This document shows, one piece after another, positions 5,889-15,022 of a stretch of DNA of 64,000 bases (positions are counted from its first letter, which is position 1; each line of letters opens with the position of its first letter). Where the stretch lies: the NCBI GenBank assembly GCA_016234115.1, contig JACRHD010000008.1, positions 62,001 through 126,000 of the forward strand, given 5' to 3'. This stretch comes from Nitrospirota bacterium. GTDB taxonomy: Bacteria > Nitrospirota > Thermodesulfovibrionia > UBA6902. The position numbers and the translations under genes were made by a program. Below the pieces are notes generated by a model. That model was not told the origin of the DNA, made no database searches, and was given only the letters and a program-made list of their open reading frames with translations.

Positions 5889-8798
5889 ATGGGAACACGC
5901 ACATACAGTTTACTTCTGTTATTCACCCTGCTTTGCGCGGGATTAATTCTTCCGTGCCCCCCGCAAGCCTTCCCGGCGGCCATCGATCCTTCTTTCAGGT
6001 TCTCAACCATAGAGACGGAGCATTTTTCCATCCACTTTCATCAGGGCGAAGACGAGCTTGCAAACAGGGCGGCTTCCGTCTCGGAAAACGTCCACGGAAG
6101 ATTATCGGAAACTTTCCTGTGGTCTCCCGCTGAAAAGACGCAGATCGTGCTCATTGACAGCACGGATTTCGCCAACGGCTTTGCCAATGTCCTGCCCTAT
6201 AACGTCATTTATATTTATGCCGCGCCCCCGCTTCCCGATTCGCCTCTTTCGGAATATGACGACTGGCTTGAGTACATCATTTTGCATGAATATACCCATA
6301 TTCTTACGATGGACCCCTCAAGTGGTCATTCCGCCGTAACAAGGAGCGTCTTCGGCAAGCCCCTGCCGGGGGCCGACCCGCTGTCTTCTCTGCTGTTTTT
6401 GGCGGCCGCGCCCCCTAATGTCTTCATGCCGGACTGGTGGCTTGAAGGCGTCGCCACCTGGGCGGAAAGTGAATACACCGGGGCGGGAAGGGGAAAGAGC
6501 GCATATGTAGAGATGATATTCAGGATGGCGGTCCAGGAGGACGCCATCCCCGGAGTAGACCGGATAAACGGGGACGTGCCTTTCTGGCCGGCCAGGAGTA
6601 TTCCATATATCTACGGCATGCTGGTTGAAAAGCATATCGCGCAAAAATACGGAGAGGACAGGATAGGCGAGCTCAATAAAGCGCACTCAGGCCGCTTCCC
6701 TTTTTTTATAAGCGGGCCGCCGGGAAGACTCCTTGGAAAGGATTATGCCCGCCTCTACAGGGACGCCGTAAGGGAACTTAAAGACGACCAGGACAAAAAA
6801 ATCCGGCAGCTCAAGGCCCGACCGCTGACTGAATACACGAGACTTGAAATTGAAGGGGAAAGGACCACAAACCCGCGCCTTTCCCCTGACGGCAGGTATC
6901 TCGCCGTCAACAGAAAAGACCCGCACCGCCATGAAGAGATCGCCGTAATCGACCGTGTGACGCTGAAAGAAGTTTACACCGTCAGGAAATTGCCCTCTGA
7001 TTCCGGCCTTTCCTGGTCGCACGACAGCCGGAAAATATATTTCACGCAGGCAGACCTTGTAAACACCTACAATCTCTACCAGGATATTTATTCATACGAC
7101 CTTTCAGAAAGGTCCGTTAAGAGAATTACAAAAGGTCTGAGGGCGAAGGACATAGACGTATCTCCCGACGGCAGGCGGATTGTGTTTGTAAAGGTAGAGA
7201 CCGGGCGGCAGAATATCGCTGTCATGGATACGGAAGGCGGCAGTGAACGGACGCTTTCCGGTTTCCGGGATGCGGTCCTGTCGTCCCCGGGATGGTCGCC
7301 TGACGGACGGCTCGTGGTTTTTTCAATGCGAGACAATTCAGGACTGACATCGGTGGGGCTGCTCGACGCCGGGACAAACAGCGTTGAGACCCTGCTCATG
7401 GACGGCCACAATAACGTTTCACCCACATGGTCGCCTGATGGAGATTTCATCATATTCGCATCGGACAGGACCGGCGTATTCAACCTCTTCGCGTATTCCC
7501 TTTCCCGCAAAAAACTCTACCAGATAACGCATGTGTTAGGAGGGACTTTTCATCCGGAGGTGTCGCCGGACGGGAAAAAAATATTGTTCACCGGTTACAG
7601 TTCAAAAGGCTTCTACGCGGCGGAAATGCCCTTTGATGCCTCGGGGTGGTCTGAAACTTCAGGCCCCCGGATTGATATTACGTGGGACAGCGGGAAAAAG
7701 GACGGCGCCGGGGCGCCTGCTGCAGCAGCAGGGGCCTCCGGAAAAAAGCCCTATTGCCCGGCGTCAACGCTCGCGCCCCGCTTCTGGATGCCCGCGCTGT
7801 CCTTTGATGATGACGGGGCGGTAATAGGCGCGTTTACCGCTGCGCAGGACGCGCTCGGGTATCACACCTATGCCCTTCAGGGAGGATACGGAACGGGAAG
7901 CGACAGGACCTATTTTAATCTGAATTATGTTTATGACCGATGGTATCCGACTTTTTCGCTCAGGTGGTATTCCCTGCCTGTTTTCTATCCGGAATTTTTT
8001 GAAGACGGCGACAATTTTTATGAGCGGCGCAGCGGGTTCACCGCCCAGGTATCGCTCCCCGTTTACAAGACACTTGAATCAAGGTTGAGCCTTGTCGCGG
8101 GCTACAACCCGGAATCGTTGAAACACCTGACCGGCATAGAAGGAAGGACGGTCGAAGACCATCCGGTGTTTGAAGGTAAAAGGGGCAATGTCTTTGCCGG
8201 GCTGGAGTTTGCAAACGCGCTGAAATACCCCTATTCAATAAGCAGGGAAGAGGGAAGGAGCATTTCCTTTCTTTATAAAAACTACTCTGAGGCGGCCGGG
8301 AGCGATTTAAGCCGGCAGGAGTACCTCCTGGACTACAATGAGTATATCGGGACAGGGACGCATCAGGTTGTTTATTTGAACGCCAGGGCCGCGGCCTCCG
8401 GCGGGGACGTTATAGCGCAGCAGGCCTTCAGGCTCGGGGGAACGCCGGGAAACGAATATTCTCTCAGGGGCTTTCCTTCCGGATTCCGGACCGGCGAGCA
8501 CATTGCGAGGGCGTCTGTCGAGTACAGGTTCCCCGTTAAATATATCTTCAGCGGATGGAGCACAAAACCGTTCTTTTTCGACCGGCTCCATGTCGCTGCC
8601 TTTGCCGACGCCGGAAACGTCTGGGGCCGGGGGAAAGGGTCTGACGGGGAAGACATATCCGCGGGCGTCGGCGCCGAGGCGAGACTGGATATGGTGCTGG
8701 GTTACAAGTTGAAGCTCACCCCGGCCTTAGGCCTTGCGCGCGGCCTGACGGAGGACGGCGATACACAGGTCTATTTAACGGTTTACACCGGGTTGTGA
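5889..8798 (+). CDS. Secreted metallopeptidase-like / beta-propeller / outer-membrane barrel protein
   Basis: This 969-residue protein has a signal peptide (1-30). An N-terminal peptidase-MA-like domain follows with HEYTH at 133-137 and a later WWLEGVATWAE that supplies Glu186, so the gluzincin zinc site looks intact. Residues about 310-590 form a TolB/WD40-like propeller with repeated SPDGR, SPGWSPDG, SPTWSPDG and SPDGKK blades. The last 330 residues are rich in alternating aromatic strands and end in a LYF-poor but barrel-like VYLTVYTGL, with an FRLGG.PGNEYSLRGFP motif typical of BamA/Omp85 surface-antigen domains. The substrate is unknown. It probably sits in the outer membrane with the peptidase and propeller in the periplasm. 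It is monocistronic, with a weak ribosome site. Confidence 0.85.
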   Translation: MGTRTYSLLLLFTLLCAGLILPCPPQAFPAAIDPSFRFSTIETEHFSIHFHQGEDELANRAASVSENVHGRLSETFLWSPAEKTQIVLIDSTDFANGFANVLPYNVIYIYAAPPLPDSPLSEYDDWLEYIILHEYTHILTMDPSSGHSAVTRSVFGKPLPGADPLSSLLFLAAAPPNVFMPDWWLEGVATWAESEYTGAGRGKSAYVEMIFRMAVQEDAIPGVDRINGDVPFWPARSIPYIYGMLVEKHIAQKYGEDRIGELNKAHSGRFPFFISGPPGRLLGKDYARLYRDAVRELKDDQDKKIRQLKARPLTEYTRLEIEGERTTNPRLSPDGRYLAVNRKDPHRHEEIAVIDRVTLKEVYTVRKLPSDSGLSWSHDSRKIYFTQADLVNTYNLYQDIYSYDLSERSVKRITKGLRAKDIDVSPDGRRIVFVKVETGRQNIAVMDTEGGSERTLSGFRDAVLSSPGWSPDGRLVVFSMRDNSGLTSVGLLDAGTNSVETLLMDGHNNVSPTWSPDGDFIIFASDRTGVFNLFAYSLSRKKLYQITHVLGGTFHPEVSPDGKKILFTGYSSKGFYAAEMPFDASGWSETSGPRIDITWDSGKKDGAGAPAAAAGASGKKPYCPASTLAPRFWMPALSFDDDGAVIGAFTAAQDALGYHTYALQGGYGTGSDRTYFNLNYVYDRWYPTFSLRWYSLPVFYPEFFEDGDNFYERRSGFTAQVSLPVYKTLESRLSLVAGYNPESLKHLTGIEGRTVEDHPVFEGKRGNVFAGLEFANALKYPYSISREEGRSISFLYKNYSEAAGSDLSRQEYLLDYNEYIGTGTHQVVYLNARAAASGGDVIAQQAFRLGGTPGNEYSLRGFPSGFRTGEHIARASVEYRFPVKYIFSGWSTKPFFFDRLHVAAFADAGNVWGRGKGSDGEDISAGVGAEARLDMVLGYKLKLTPALGLARGLTEDGDTQVYLTVYTGL

Positions 8799-8843
8799 GA
8801 CGGATTTCCGATACTCCACTGAACAAAAACCTGAAAGAGGGCA

Positions 8844-9191
8844 TTACTCCCCCACAAGTTTTTTTATCGTCTTTTTCAGTTCGCCCAGGTCCGACGACTT
8901 TACGATATACGCCTCGGACGCCCATACCGCGAAATCGTCCCTGTAATCATATGCCGTCGACATTATGATCGGAATATTTGAGCGCTGTTCCTTCATCTTC
9001 CGCAAAAGGCTTATCCCGTCGATGTCCGGCATCAGAATGTCGAGCGTGACGATATCGAAGGTCTCTTTTTCGAAGATCTCCATCGCCTCTTTTCCTGTGG
9101 CCGCAATGGTGACGTCATATCCCTCGTCCTCCAGTTCTTCTTTATAAAGGCGCTGTATATTCAAATCATCGTCAACAACAAGAATCTTCAT
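8844..9191 (-). CDS. Single-domain response regulator
   Basis: This CheY-like protein has 115 residues. Acidic residues are in LVVDDDLNIQR, the phospho-acceptor Asp is in IVTLDILMPDIDG, and the switch Thr is in IMSTAYDY. The usual Lys-Pro near the end is replaced by VKSSDL: the Lys is kept and the Pro is lost. There is no output domain. It lies 75 bases downstream of the large sensor kinase on the same strand and is probably its receiver. ATG 9191 follows an AAAGGAGAAG site. Confidence 0.93.
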   Translation of the reverse strand: MKILVVDDDLNIQRLYKEELEDEGYDVTIAATGKEAMEIFEKETFDIVTLDILMPDIDGISLLRKMKEQRSNIPIIMSTAYDYRDDFAVWASEAYIVKSSDLGELKKTIKKLVGE

Positions 9192-9265
9192 ATTACTTCT
9201 CCTTTCCCTATAATTATCAGTTTATTCAAAAATATTTTCCTGTCCAAAGTTCAAAATAGTTGTGT

Positions 9266-12200
9266 TTATTCCTTATTGATCTCCACCGGCAGATATATCC
9301 TGAAAACCGCCCCGCTGCCCCAGACGCTTTCCACCTTTACTTTACCGTTATGCTCCTGAATGATCTTGTGGGTCACCGCAAGGCCGAGCCCCGTGCCCTG
9401 GGGCTTGGTCGTAAAGAAAGGGTTAAAGATATTTTTCAGGTCTTCCGGCCTGATGCCGCAGCCGTTGTCGGACAATTCAATGACCGCTTCATTGTCTTCA
9501 AGTCTCGTCCTTATGGTTATTGTACCGTTGTCGGTGGCCTGGGAAGCATTGGTAATAATGTTCAGCAGGGCCTCCTTTATCCTGTCGGGGTCTATGGCCG
9601 CCATCAACGGCGCGTCGGACAGCTCTTTTATCATCGTGTTCTGTTTCTCAAAAATCAGGGGCGCTATAAAATCGGTGATGTTGTTCACCAGATCGTTGAT
9701 GTTCATCCTTACCTTATTGACGCGCGAGCTCTTGACAAAGCCCAATATCTCCTTGAGGATATTTTCAAGCCTGCTGACCTCGTTGACGATAATCCTCGCG
9801 TATTCCGACGAGTCGTCCGACAGTTTCTTCTCGAGTCTCCGCGCAAAGCCCCCTATGGAGATGAGGGGATTTCTTATCTCGTGCGCCACCCGCGCCGCCA
9901 GCTCGCCTAAGGCCGCCATCCTCTCGGAGTGGGTGACCCGCTCTCTCAGGGTGCGCAGCTCCGTTATGTCCCGGGATATATGGACCGTCCCCACGATGTT
10001 GCCGGAGGGGTCTATGATGGGTGAATTGGAGACGACGAACGTGGCCCCCAGGTAAGGGTCTTCTATCTCGCCTACGAAGGACTTTTTGAAGCTCACCGAC
10101 TTGGAATGGGGACATGCGTCCCAGGGCTCTTTTTTCCCGTGAAATATTTCATAGCACTTTTTCCCGACAATCTCCTCTTCGGGTTTCCCGATCCTCCGGA
10201 CGACTGCCTGGTTGACGCGCTTGATCGTATATTCATTATCGGTAAAATAGACCATATCGGACATGGATTCAAAGATGTTTTTGAGCTCGGCCCTGGCAAG
10301 AGACACATTCTCGAAGAGCCTCGCGTTCTCAATGGCCGATGCGATGTGGCTCGAAAAGCCCATCAGGAACTGCAGGTCTTCATCCTTGATGGGTTTGCCG
10401 GTGAAAAGGTTGTCTACCCATATAAGCCCTATTACCCGGTCTCTCGACACGAGCGGCACTATGCCGAAGGCCTCGGCCCCGATCATCTGGATCATATAGG
10501 GCGTCACCAGGGGCTCCGCCTTGGCATTCTGGATATTGAAAGGCCGCTTCTCCCTGATACAGCGGCTGAGTATGCAGTCCGAATCAAGGTCTATCCTCAG
10601 GTTCTGGCTCAGCCTGTCAAGATATGAATCAAGAAGAACAGGCCCCCTTTCAATATCTTCAATTATCGCCCCGAGGCTCTTGCCCTCCATGGAAAGCCAT
10701 ATGTTCTTTGCCTCATCGGGGCTGCCGGGCCCCACGCCCATAATACCGTTGAGCGCGCTGCCGGAACTATCGACAAGAAAGAGAATGGCCCTGTTAAAGC
10801 CGAGGCCGTCTCCCATGGTCACTACGGTGAGCACCATCTTGAGGAGCTTGTCCAGCTCAAGGGTGCTCCTTACGACCGAGTTGATAAAGAAGAGCCTCGC
10901 CAGCTCCTGGTTCTTTCTTATCAGCTCCTTTTCCACCATCTTCTTTTCCGAAATGTCCCTGGAAATCCCGCTTATCCCGGTCACGCTCCCCGCTGAATCG
11001 AGTATCGGCGAAAGGGTGAGACTCACCTCGATAAGCCTTCCGTTTTTGGTCTGCCTTATCGTTTCGAGGTTTCTGAGCGTCTCTTTCTGTTTCAGCTTCC
11101 CTATGAAGGCCTTTTCTTCTTCCGTCAGGAAGGGCGGGACCATGGGCAGGAACTTCCCTATGACCTCATCTTCCCTGAAGCCGTAGATTATCTCGGCCCC
11201 CTTGTTCCAGGACGTAATGATGCCGTCCAAATCCGAGGTGATTATCGCGTCCGCGGAATTTTCGATGAGGCTCTTCAGGTAATCCTTGGTCTGCGTGACT
11301 TCTTTTTCCTTTTCGATTTCAGTCCTGTACAGCCTGGCATTTTCTATAGCGATCGAACAGGCGGAGGCAAAGGTCATCAGCGTATTGACGTCGTCTTTCG
11401 TAAAGACCGTCACTCCCCATTCGTCCCTTTTGTCGTAAAGCCCCAGCGTGCCGATAATATTTTCGCCGATAGTAAGCGGCACGCACAGCACGGAGGTGGC
11501 GTGGATCTCCGGGACTCGCAGGTTTTCCGGCATCCGCGAGACGTCGTCTATGACCAGAGGGTCGCCTGTAAGCGCGACATGTCCCGCAATGCCCTCTCCC
11601 AGGCGGAGCCCCGTTTTCTGCTCGAGCGAATCCGGCAGGCCGAACGAGGACCTGATCCGGAGGGTCTCTCCTTCGACGAGTCTCAGGACGCATCCCGTCA
11701 CGTTAAATACCTTCGACACCTCTTCGCAGATATAGGGAAGGAGCTCGTCGATATTCAAAATGGACGTGATCGCCTTGCCGACTTCATGAATGACTTTCAG
11801 TCCGTCAAGCTGTGACTTTACGCTCCTGTACAGCTCGGCATTGCGTATGGCGGCGCTGATATTGTGGGAAACAATGGTGAGCATGCTGATTTCATTCTCA
11901 CCGTAGACATAAGGCCCCCTCGTCCGGACCATGAGGATCCCCGCGATGGAATTGCCCATCGGGACAGGCAGGGCCAGCAGCGAAAGCATTTCGTCCGCTT
12001 CAGGGTTGATAATGGCATTGGCGGAGGGGTCGTTTCTTACATCTTCAACGACAAGGGGGCTGAGGTCTTTGAACAGATCGGAAATAAAGTCGTTATCATC
12101 ACGGATGCAGTAAGTGGCTTCGGCCCCCCCTGAAGCGCCTTTGGCGGCCTCGATGCAGATCAGCTTTTTCCCCGGCTTAAGGAGGCAGATCGAACAACGG

Positions 12201-12349
12201 TCCTTGTCAAGGATATCCGCGACGACGCGCGAGACGGTTTCGAGTATTTCCCTCAGCTCCAGGGTCGAACTGACAGTCTGGGCGACCCTGCTCAGGACTT
12301 CCGTTTCCAGGGACTTTTCCATTTGCTGTTTATTCGCTGTCTCAGACAT
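9266..12349 (-). CDS. Multi-sensor histidine kinase (GAF-GAF-PAS-GAF-PAS)
   Basis: This soluble kinase has 1027 residues counted from ATG 12349; a TTG seven codons upstream is less likely. Domains in order are GAF (about 10-170), GAF (190-345), PAS (355-480, with SWNKGAEIIYGF), GAF (495-680), PAS (690-800, YFTDNEYTIKRVN), HisKA (805-870; the phospho-His is in VAHEIRNPLISIGG) and HATPase_c (905-1015; DNGCGIRPEDL, FNPFFTTKPQGTGLGL). There is no transmembrane helix, so signals are cytoplasmic: small ligands, haem, FAD or redox state. The kinase type is NtrB/AtoS-like. The receiver at 8844 follows and is the probable partner. Confidence 0.95.
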   Translation of the reverse strand: MSETANKQQMEKSLETEVLSRVAQTVSSTLELREILETVSRVVADILDKDRCSICLLKPGKKLICIEAAKGASGGAEATYCIRDDNDFISDLFKDLSPLVVEDVRNDPSANAIINPEADEMLSLLALPVPMGNSIAGILMVRTRGPYVYGENEISMLTIVSHNISAAIRNAELYRSVKSQLDGLKVIHEVGKAITSILNIDELLPYICEEVSKVFNVTGCVLRLVEGETLRIRSSFGLPDSLEQKTGLRLGEGIAGHVALTGDPLVIDDVSRMPENLRVPEIHATSVLCVPLTIGENIIGTLGLYDKRDEWGVTVFTKDDVNTLMTFASACSIAIENARLYRTEIEKEKEVTQTKDYLKSLIENSADAIITSDLDGIITSWNKGAEIIYGFREDEVIGKFLPMVPPFLTEEEKAFIGKLKQKETLRNLETIRQTKNGRLIEVSLTLSPILDSAGSVTGISGISRDISEKKMVEKELIRKNQELARLFFINSVVRSTLELDKLLKMVLTVVTMGDGLGFNRAILFLVDSSGSALNGIMGVGPGSPDEAKNIWLSMEGKSLGAIIEDIERGPVLLDSYLDRLSQNLRIDLDSDCILSRCIREKRPFNIQNAKAEPLVTPYMIQMIGAEAFGIVPLVSRDRVIGLIWVDNLFTGKPIKDEDLQFLMGFSSHIASAIENARLFENVSLARAELKNIFESMSDMVYFTDNEYTIKRVNQAVVRRIGKPEEEIVGKKCYEIFHGKKEPWDACPHSKSVSFKKSFVGEIEDPYLGATFVVSNSPIIDPSGNIVGTVHISRDITELRTLRERVTHSERMAALGELAARVAHEIRNPLISIGGFARRLEKKLSDDSSEYARIIVNEVSRLENILKEILGFVKSSRVNKVRMNINDLVNNITDFIAPLIFEKQNTMIKELSDAPLMAAIDPDRIKEALLNIITNASQATDNGTITIRTRLEDNEAVIELSDNGCGIRPEDLKNIFNPFFTTKPQGTGLGLAVTHKIIQEHNGKVKVESVWGSGAVFRIYLPVEINKE

Positions 12350-12452
12350 ATTATCAAGGTCAAAAATCAAAGATCAAAAATCAAAATCGCGGTCATTTTT
12401 ATTTAATGATCTCCTTAATTTTGAATTTTAAATTTTACATTTTGAATTGTCT

Positions 12453-13445
12453 TCATATCTCCGCTTCCCTCATAAATCTTGCCGCTTCTTCCGGGGGCGT
12501 GGGATTGATATAGAAACCGGAGCCCCATTCAAACCCGGCAATCTTTGTGAGCTTGGGCAGTATCTCGATATGCCAGTGATAATATTCATTCGTCTCATTC
12601 TTGAAAGGGGACGTATGGATCATCATATTGTACGGCGGCATATCGAGGACCCTGTCGATCTGTCTCAGCGTCCTCTGAAGTATATGCGCCATCTGCTGGA
12701 CCCTGCCGTCGGGCGAAAAGCTGGATTCGTGCCGCTTCGGCAGGATCATCGTCTCAAAAGGCGCCCGGGGCGCAAAAGGGGCCAACGCGATATAATCATC
12801 ATTTTCCGAGATCACCCTCGCCTTGTTCGTCCTCTCCTGGTGTATGATGTCGCAGAAGATACATCTCTCCTTGTAGTCATGGTACTGTTTGGCCTGCTGT
12901 ATTTCCTCCTCGACCAGATGCGGGACGATAGGGAGGGCTATAAGCTGTGAATGCGTGTGCTCAAGGGTGGCGCCCGCCTCGTCTCCTTCATTCTTGAAGA
13001 CAAGGACATACTTGAAGCGAACGTCTCTCTTCAGGTCCGTAATCCTGTGGTGGAACGCCCATAGAGTGTCCTCAACCGATTTCAAAGGCATCGATGAGAG
13101 GGTAAGATTGTGGTCGGCGCACTCTACGATTACTTCATGAGCCCCTACGCCGTTCATCCTGTCGAATATGCCGTCGCCGGTCCTGTTGAGACTTCCTTCA
13201 ACGTTGAGGGCGGGGAACTTATTGGAGACCACCCTGAGCGTCCAGCCGGGTGTATTGGGTCTGCTGCCGTCCGGCCTGAAGGCCAGTATTTCAGGCGGGG
13301 TGGTGCGTTCGTTCCCTTCGCAGAATGCGCAGAAACCGCCTTTCTTGGCTGAGACCCTCATGGCGAAATCAGACGGCCTTTTTCCTCTTTCAACAGATAT
13401 GATGACCCATCGTCCGGATACGGGATCCTTCCTTAACTCAGGCAT
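12453..13445 (-). CDS. galT: Galactose-1-phosphate uridylyltransferase
   Basis: This 330-residue HIT-superfamily nucleotidyltransferase exchanges UMP between UDP-glucose and galactose-1-phosphate, or a related sugar phosphate. Zinc-type cysteines are C39/C42 (FCAFC) and C195/C198 (CIFC). The catalytic segment is LEHTHSQL (H163, H165, Q167). The C-terminal half has the second HIT-like motif YHWHIEILP. N-terminal LRKDPVSGRWVII is a family hallmark. It is encoded after no obvious partner, and the kinase gene follows on the same strand. It could feed UDP-sugars to the glycan cluster at 37-49 kb. ATG 13445 is preceded by GGAGG. Confidence 0.92.
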   Translation of the reverse strand: MPELRKDPVSGRWVIISVERGKRPSDFAMRVSAKKGGFCAFCEGNERTTPPEILAFRPDGSRPNTPGWTLRVVSNKFPALNVEGSLNRTGDGIFDRMNGVGAHEVIVECADHNLTLSSMPLKSVEDTLWAFHHRITDLKRDVRFKYVLVFKNEGDEAGATLEHTHSQLIALPIVPHLVEEEIQQAKQYHDYKERCIFCDIIHQERTNKARVISENDDYIALAPFAPRAPFETMILPKRHESSFSPDGRVQQMAHILQRTLRQIDRVLDMPPYNMMIHTSPFKNETNEYYHWHIEILPKLTKIAGFEWGSGFYINPTPPEEAARFMREAEI

Positions 13446-13538
13446 TCAGTCCTCCATCTCTTAAGATATCAATAAATACTCCGTCGGAAATTATATAATA
13501 TATATCAATTGTCACTGATAACAAACTTAGCTACTAAT

Positions 13539-13701
13539 GAGTTCATAAGCAGGGCTACATAGCTCGTCATTCCCGCAGTCAGTAAGCGGGAATCCAGAAA
13601 GAATTAAAAAAACTGGACGCCCGATTAAGCCTGCCCTCGAAGGTCTTAGTCGGGGGAACTTCGGGCATGACGCTGAGTTATGTATCTTTACTTATGAACT
13701 C
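13539..13701. repeat. Full-length GTCATTCCCG-family element with terminal inverted repeats
   Basis: Ends are GAGTTCATAAGC and GCTTATGAACTC-like CTTATGAACTCC. The interior contains GTCATTCCCGCAGTC and CGGGCATGAC arms. It occupies most of the 366-base gap between galT and the hydrolase gene. Flanking AGCTA/TAGCT sequences extend the symmetry. Confidence 0.7.
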
Positions 13702-13811
13702 CTTAGTATTAGCTGTTAGTTGTCAGACAAAAACTAACAATTAACAACTAAAAACTGTTTTAGAATTTAAGCGTTGGCTTTATTATATCACTAAATAACC
13801 TATAATTTTCC

Positions 13812-14792
13812 ATGAAACCGTCTTTTCACGCAAGGCTGATCAACGGCCCCTTTGAAGACCCTGGCCTTTATGTAAGGGTGATAAGGGAGGGGCGCGCGCT
13901 TATGTTCGACCTCGGGGACACTGCCGGCCTTTCCGCAGGGGACCTCCTTAAAATTTCCGATATCTTTATTTCGCACGCGCATGTCGACCACTTCATCGGC
14001 TTCGACAACGTACTGAGGACCGGCCTGAAGAGAGAGGCCCCCCTGAGGCTCTACGGGCCCGAGGGGTTTATCGACCGCGTAGAGGGGAAATTGAGGGGCT
14101 ATACGTGGAACCTCATCGCGGATTATCCGCTCGTGCTCCAGGTCTCGGAGGTCTCCGGCAGCTCTGTAAAGAGGGCTTCCTTCAGGGCGGGAAACATATT
14201 TAAACGGGAGGACGGGGAGACGTGTCCTTTCAGGGGGACACTCCTGAAGAATTCCTTTTTCAGCGTTTCAGCTACAGTCCTCGACCATCAGATACCCTGC
14301 CTCGCTTTCAGCCTTGACGAGGACTACCATATCAACATCGATAAGGACAAACTGAACAGGCTGGCCCTTCCGGTAGGACCGTGGCTGAACGAATTAAAGA
14401 CGGCCATACGGGAGAATACGCCCGAGCGGATTTTTTCAGTCGATGGAAAGACGTTTACATTAGATGAGCTGAGGCACGTCGCAGCCATAACGAGGGGGCA
14501 GAAAATCTCATATGTCGTCGACGCGCTGGGCAGCGAGGAAAATATAGTCAAAATAATCAGTCTCGTCAAAGGCTCCGATGTCCTGTACATAGAAGCATAC
14601 TTCCTTGACGAGGACAGGGACAGGGCAAAAGACAGGTTCCATCTTACCGCCGCGCAGGCCGGCCGCATCGCGAGAGAGGCCGGGGCGGGGAGGCTGGAGC
14701 CGCTTCATTTTTCACCGCGATATTCCGATAATCCTGAAAGTCTCTTAAAAGAGCTGGAGAAGGAATTCGGAAAAGCTGCGAACAGGGAATAG
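13812..14792 (+). CDS. RNase Z-like metallo-beta-lactamase-fold hydrolase
   Basis: This 326-residue protein has the zinc motif ISHAHVDH at about 55-62, an early FDLGD, a later TVLDHQIPCLAF and a C-terminal HLTAAQAG / EPLHFSPRY. This fits the RNase Z (tRNase Z / ElaC) branch: the LHFSPRYS end resembles the motif after which RNase Z ligands close. An HEAT-type exosite is not clear, so it may be an RNase Z paralogue and not the housekeeping enzyme. No ribosome site is visible. TATAAT at 13801-13806 ends five bases before ATG, which suggests a leaderless mRNA. Confidence 0.85.
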   Translation: MKPSFHARLINGPFEDPGLYVRVIREGRALMFDLGDTAGLSAGDLLKISDIFISHAHVDHFIGFDNVLRTGLKREAPLRLYGPEGFIDRVEGKLRGYTWNLIADYPLVLQVSEVSGSSVKRASFRAGNIFKREDGETCPFRGTLLKNSFFSVSATVLDHQIPCLAFSLDEDYHINIDKDKLNRLALPVGPWLNELKTAIRENTPERIFSVDGKTFTLDELRHVAAITRGQKISYVVDALGSEENIVKIISLVKGSDVLYIEAYFLDEDRDRAKDRFHLTAAQAGRIAREAGAGRLEPLHFSPRYSDNPESLLKELEKEFGKAANRE

Positions 14793-14818
14793 AGACTGTT
14801 TAAGAACTCGACATAAAG

Positions 14819-14978
14819 ACGTCATTCCCGCGGTCTTTTAAGCGGGAATCCATGGTTCGACAAGCTCGCCATGACAAGCTGTGTCACCCTGAGGCCTGAG
14901 CTTGCCGAAGGGTCGAAGGGTGGATTCCCGATTGCTACCCCCGACTACGACATTCGAGGGCAGGCCTCGGGAATGACG
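14819..14978. repeat. GTCATTCCCG-family repeat with internal TTCGACAAGCTC arms
   Basis: Outer arms GTCATTCCCGCGG and CGGGAATGACG enclose a second palindrome made of GGTTCGACAAGCTCG and GAGCTTGCCGAAGGGTCG. The TTCGACAAGCTC motif recurs near 2878 and 58160-58206. Confidence 0.75.
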
Positions 14979-15022
14979 ATGTATTTTCGGGTCAATGACG
15001 AACAACAGATAATAACTTTTAT

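Noticed and set aside
9260-12400. Long plus-strand reading frames over the multi-sensor kinase
   Set aside because: They are shadows of a high-GC coding gene with full domain support on the minus strand.
13168-13464. Plus-strand frames antisense to galT
   Set aside because: galT has intact zinc and catalytic motifs; the antisense frames show none.
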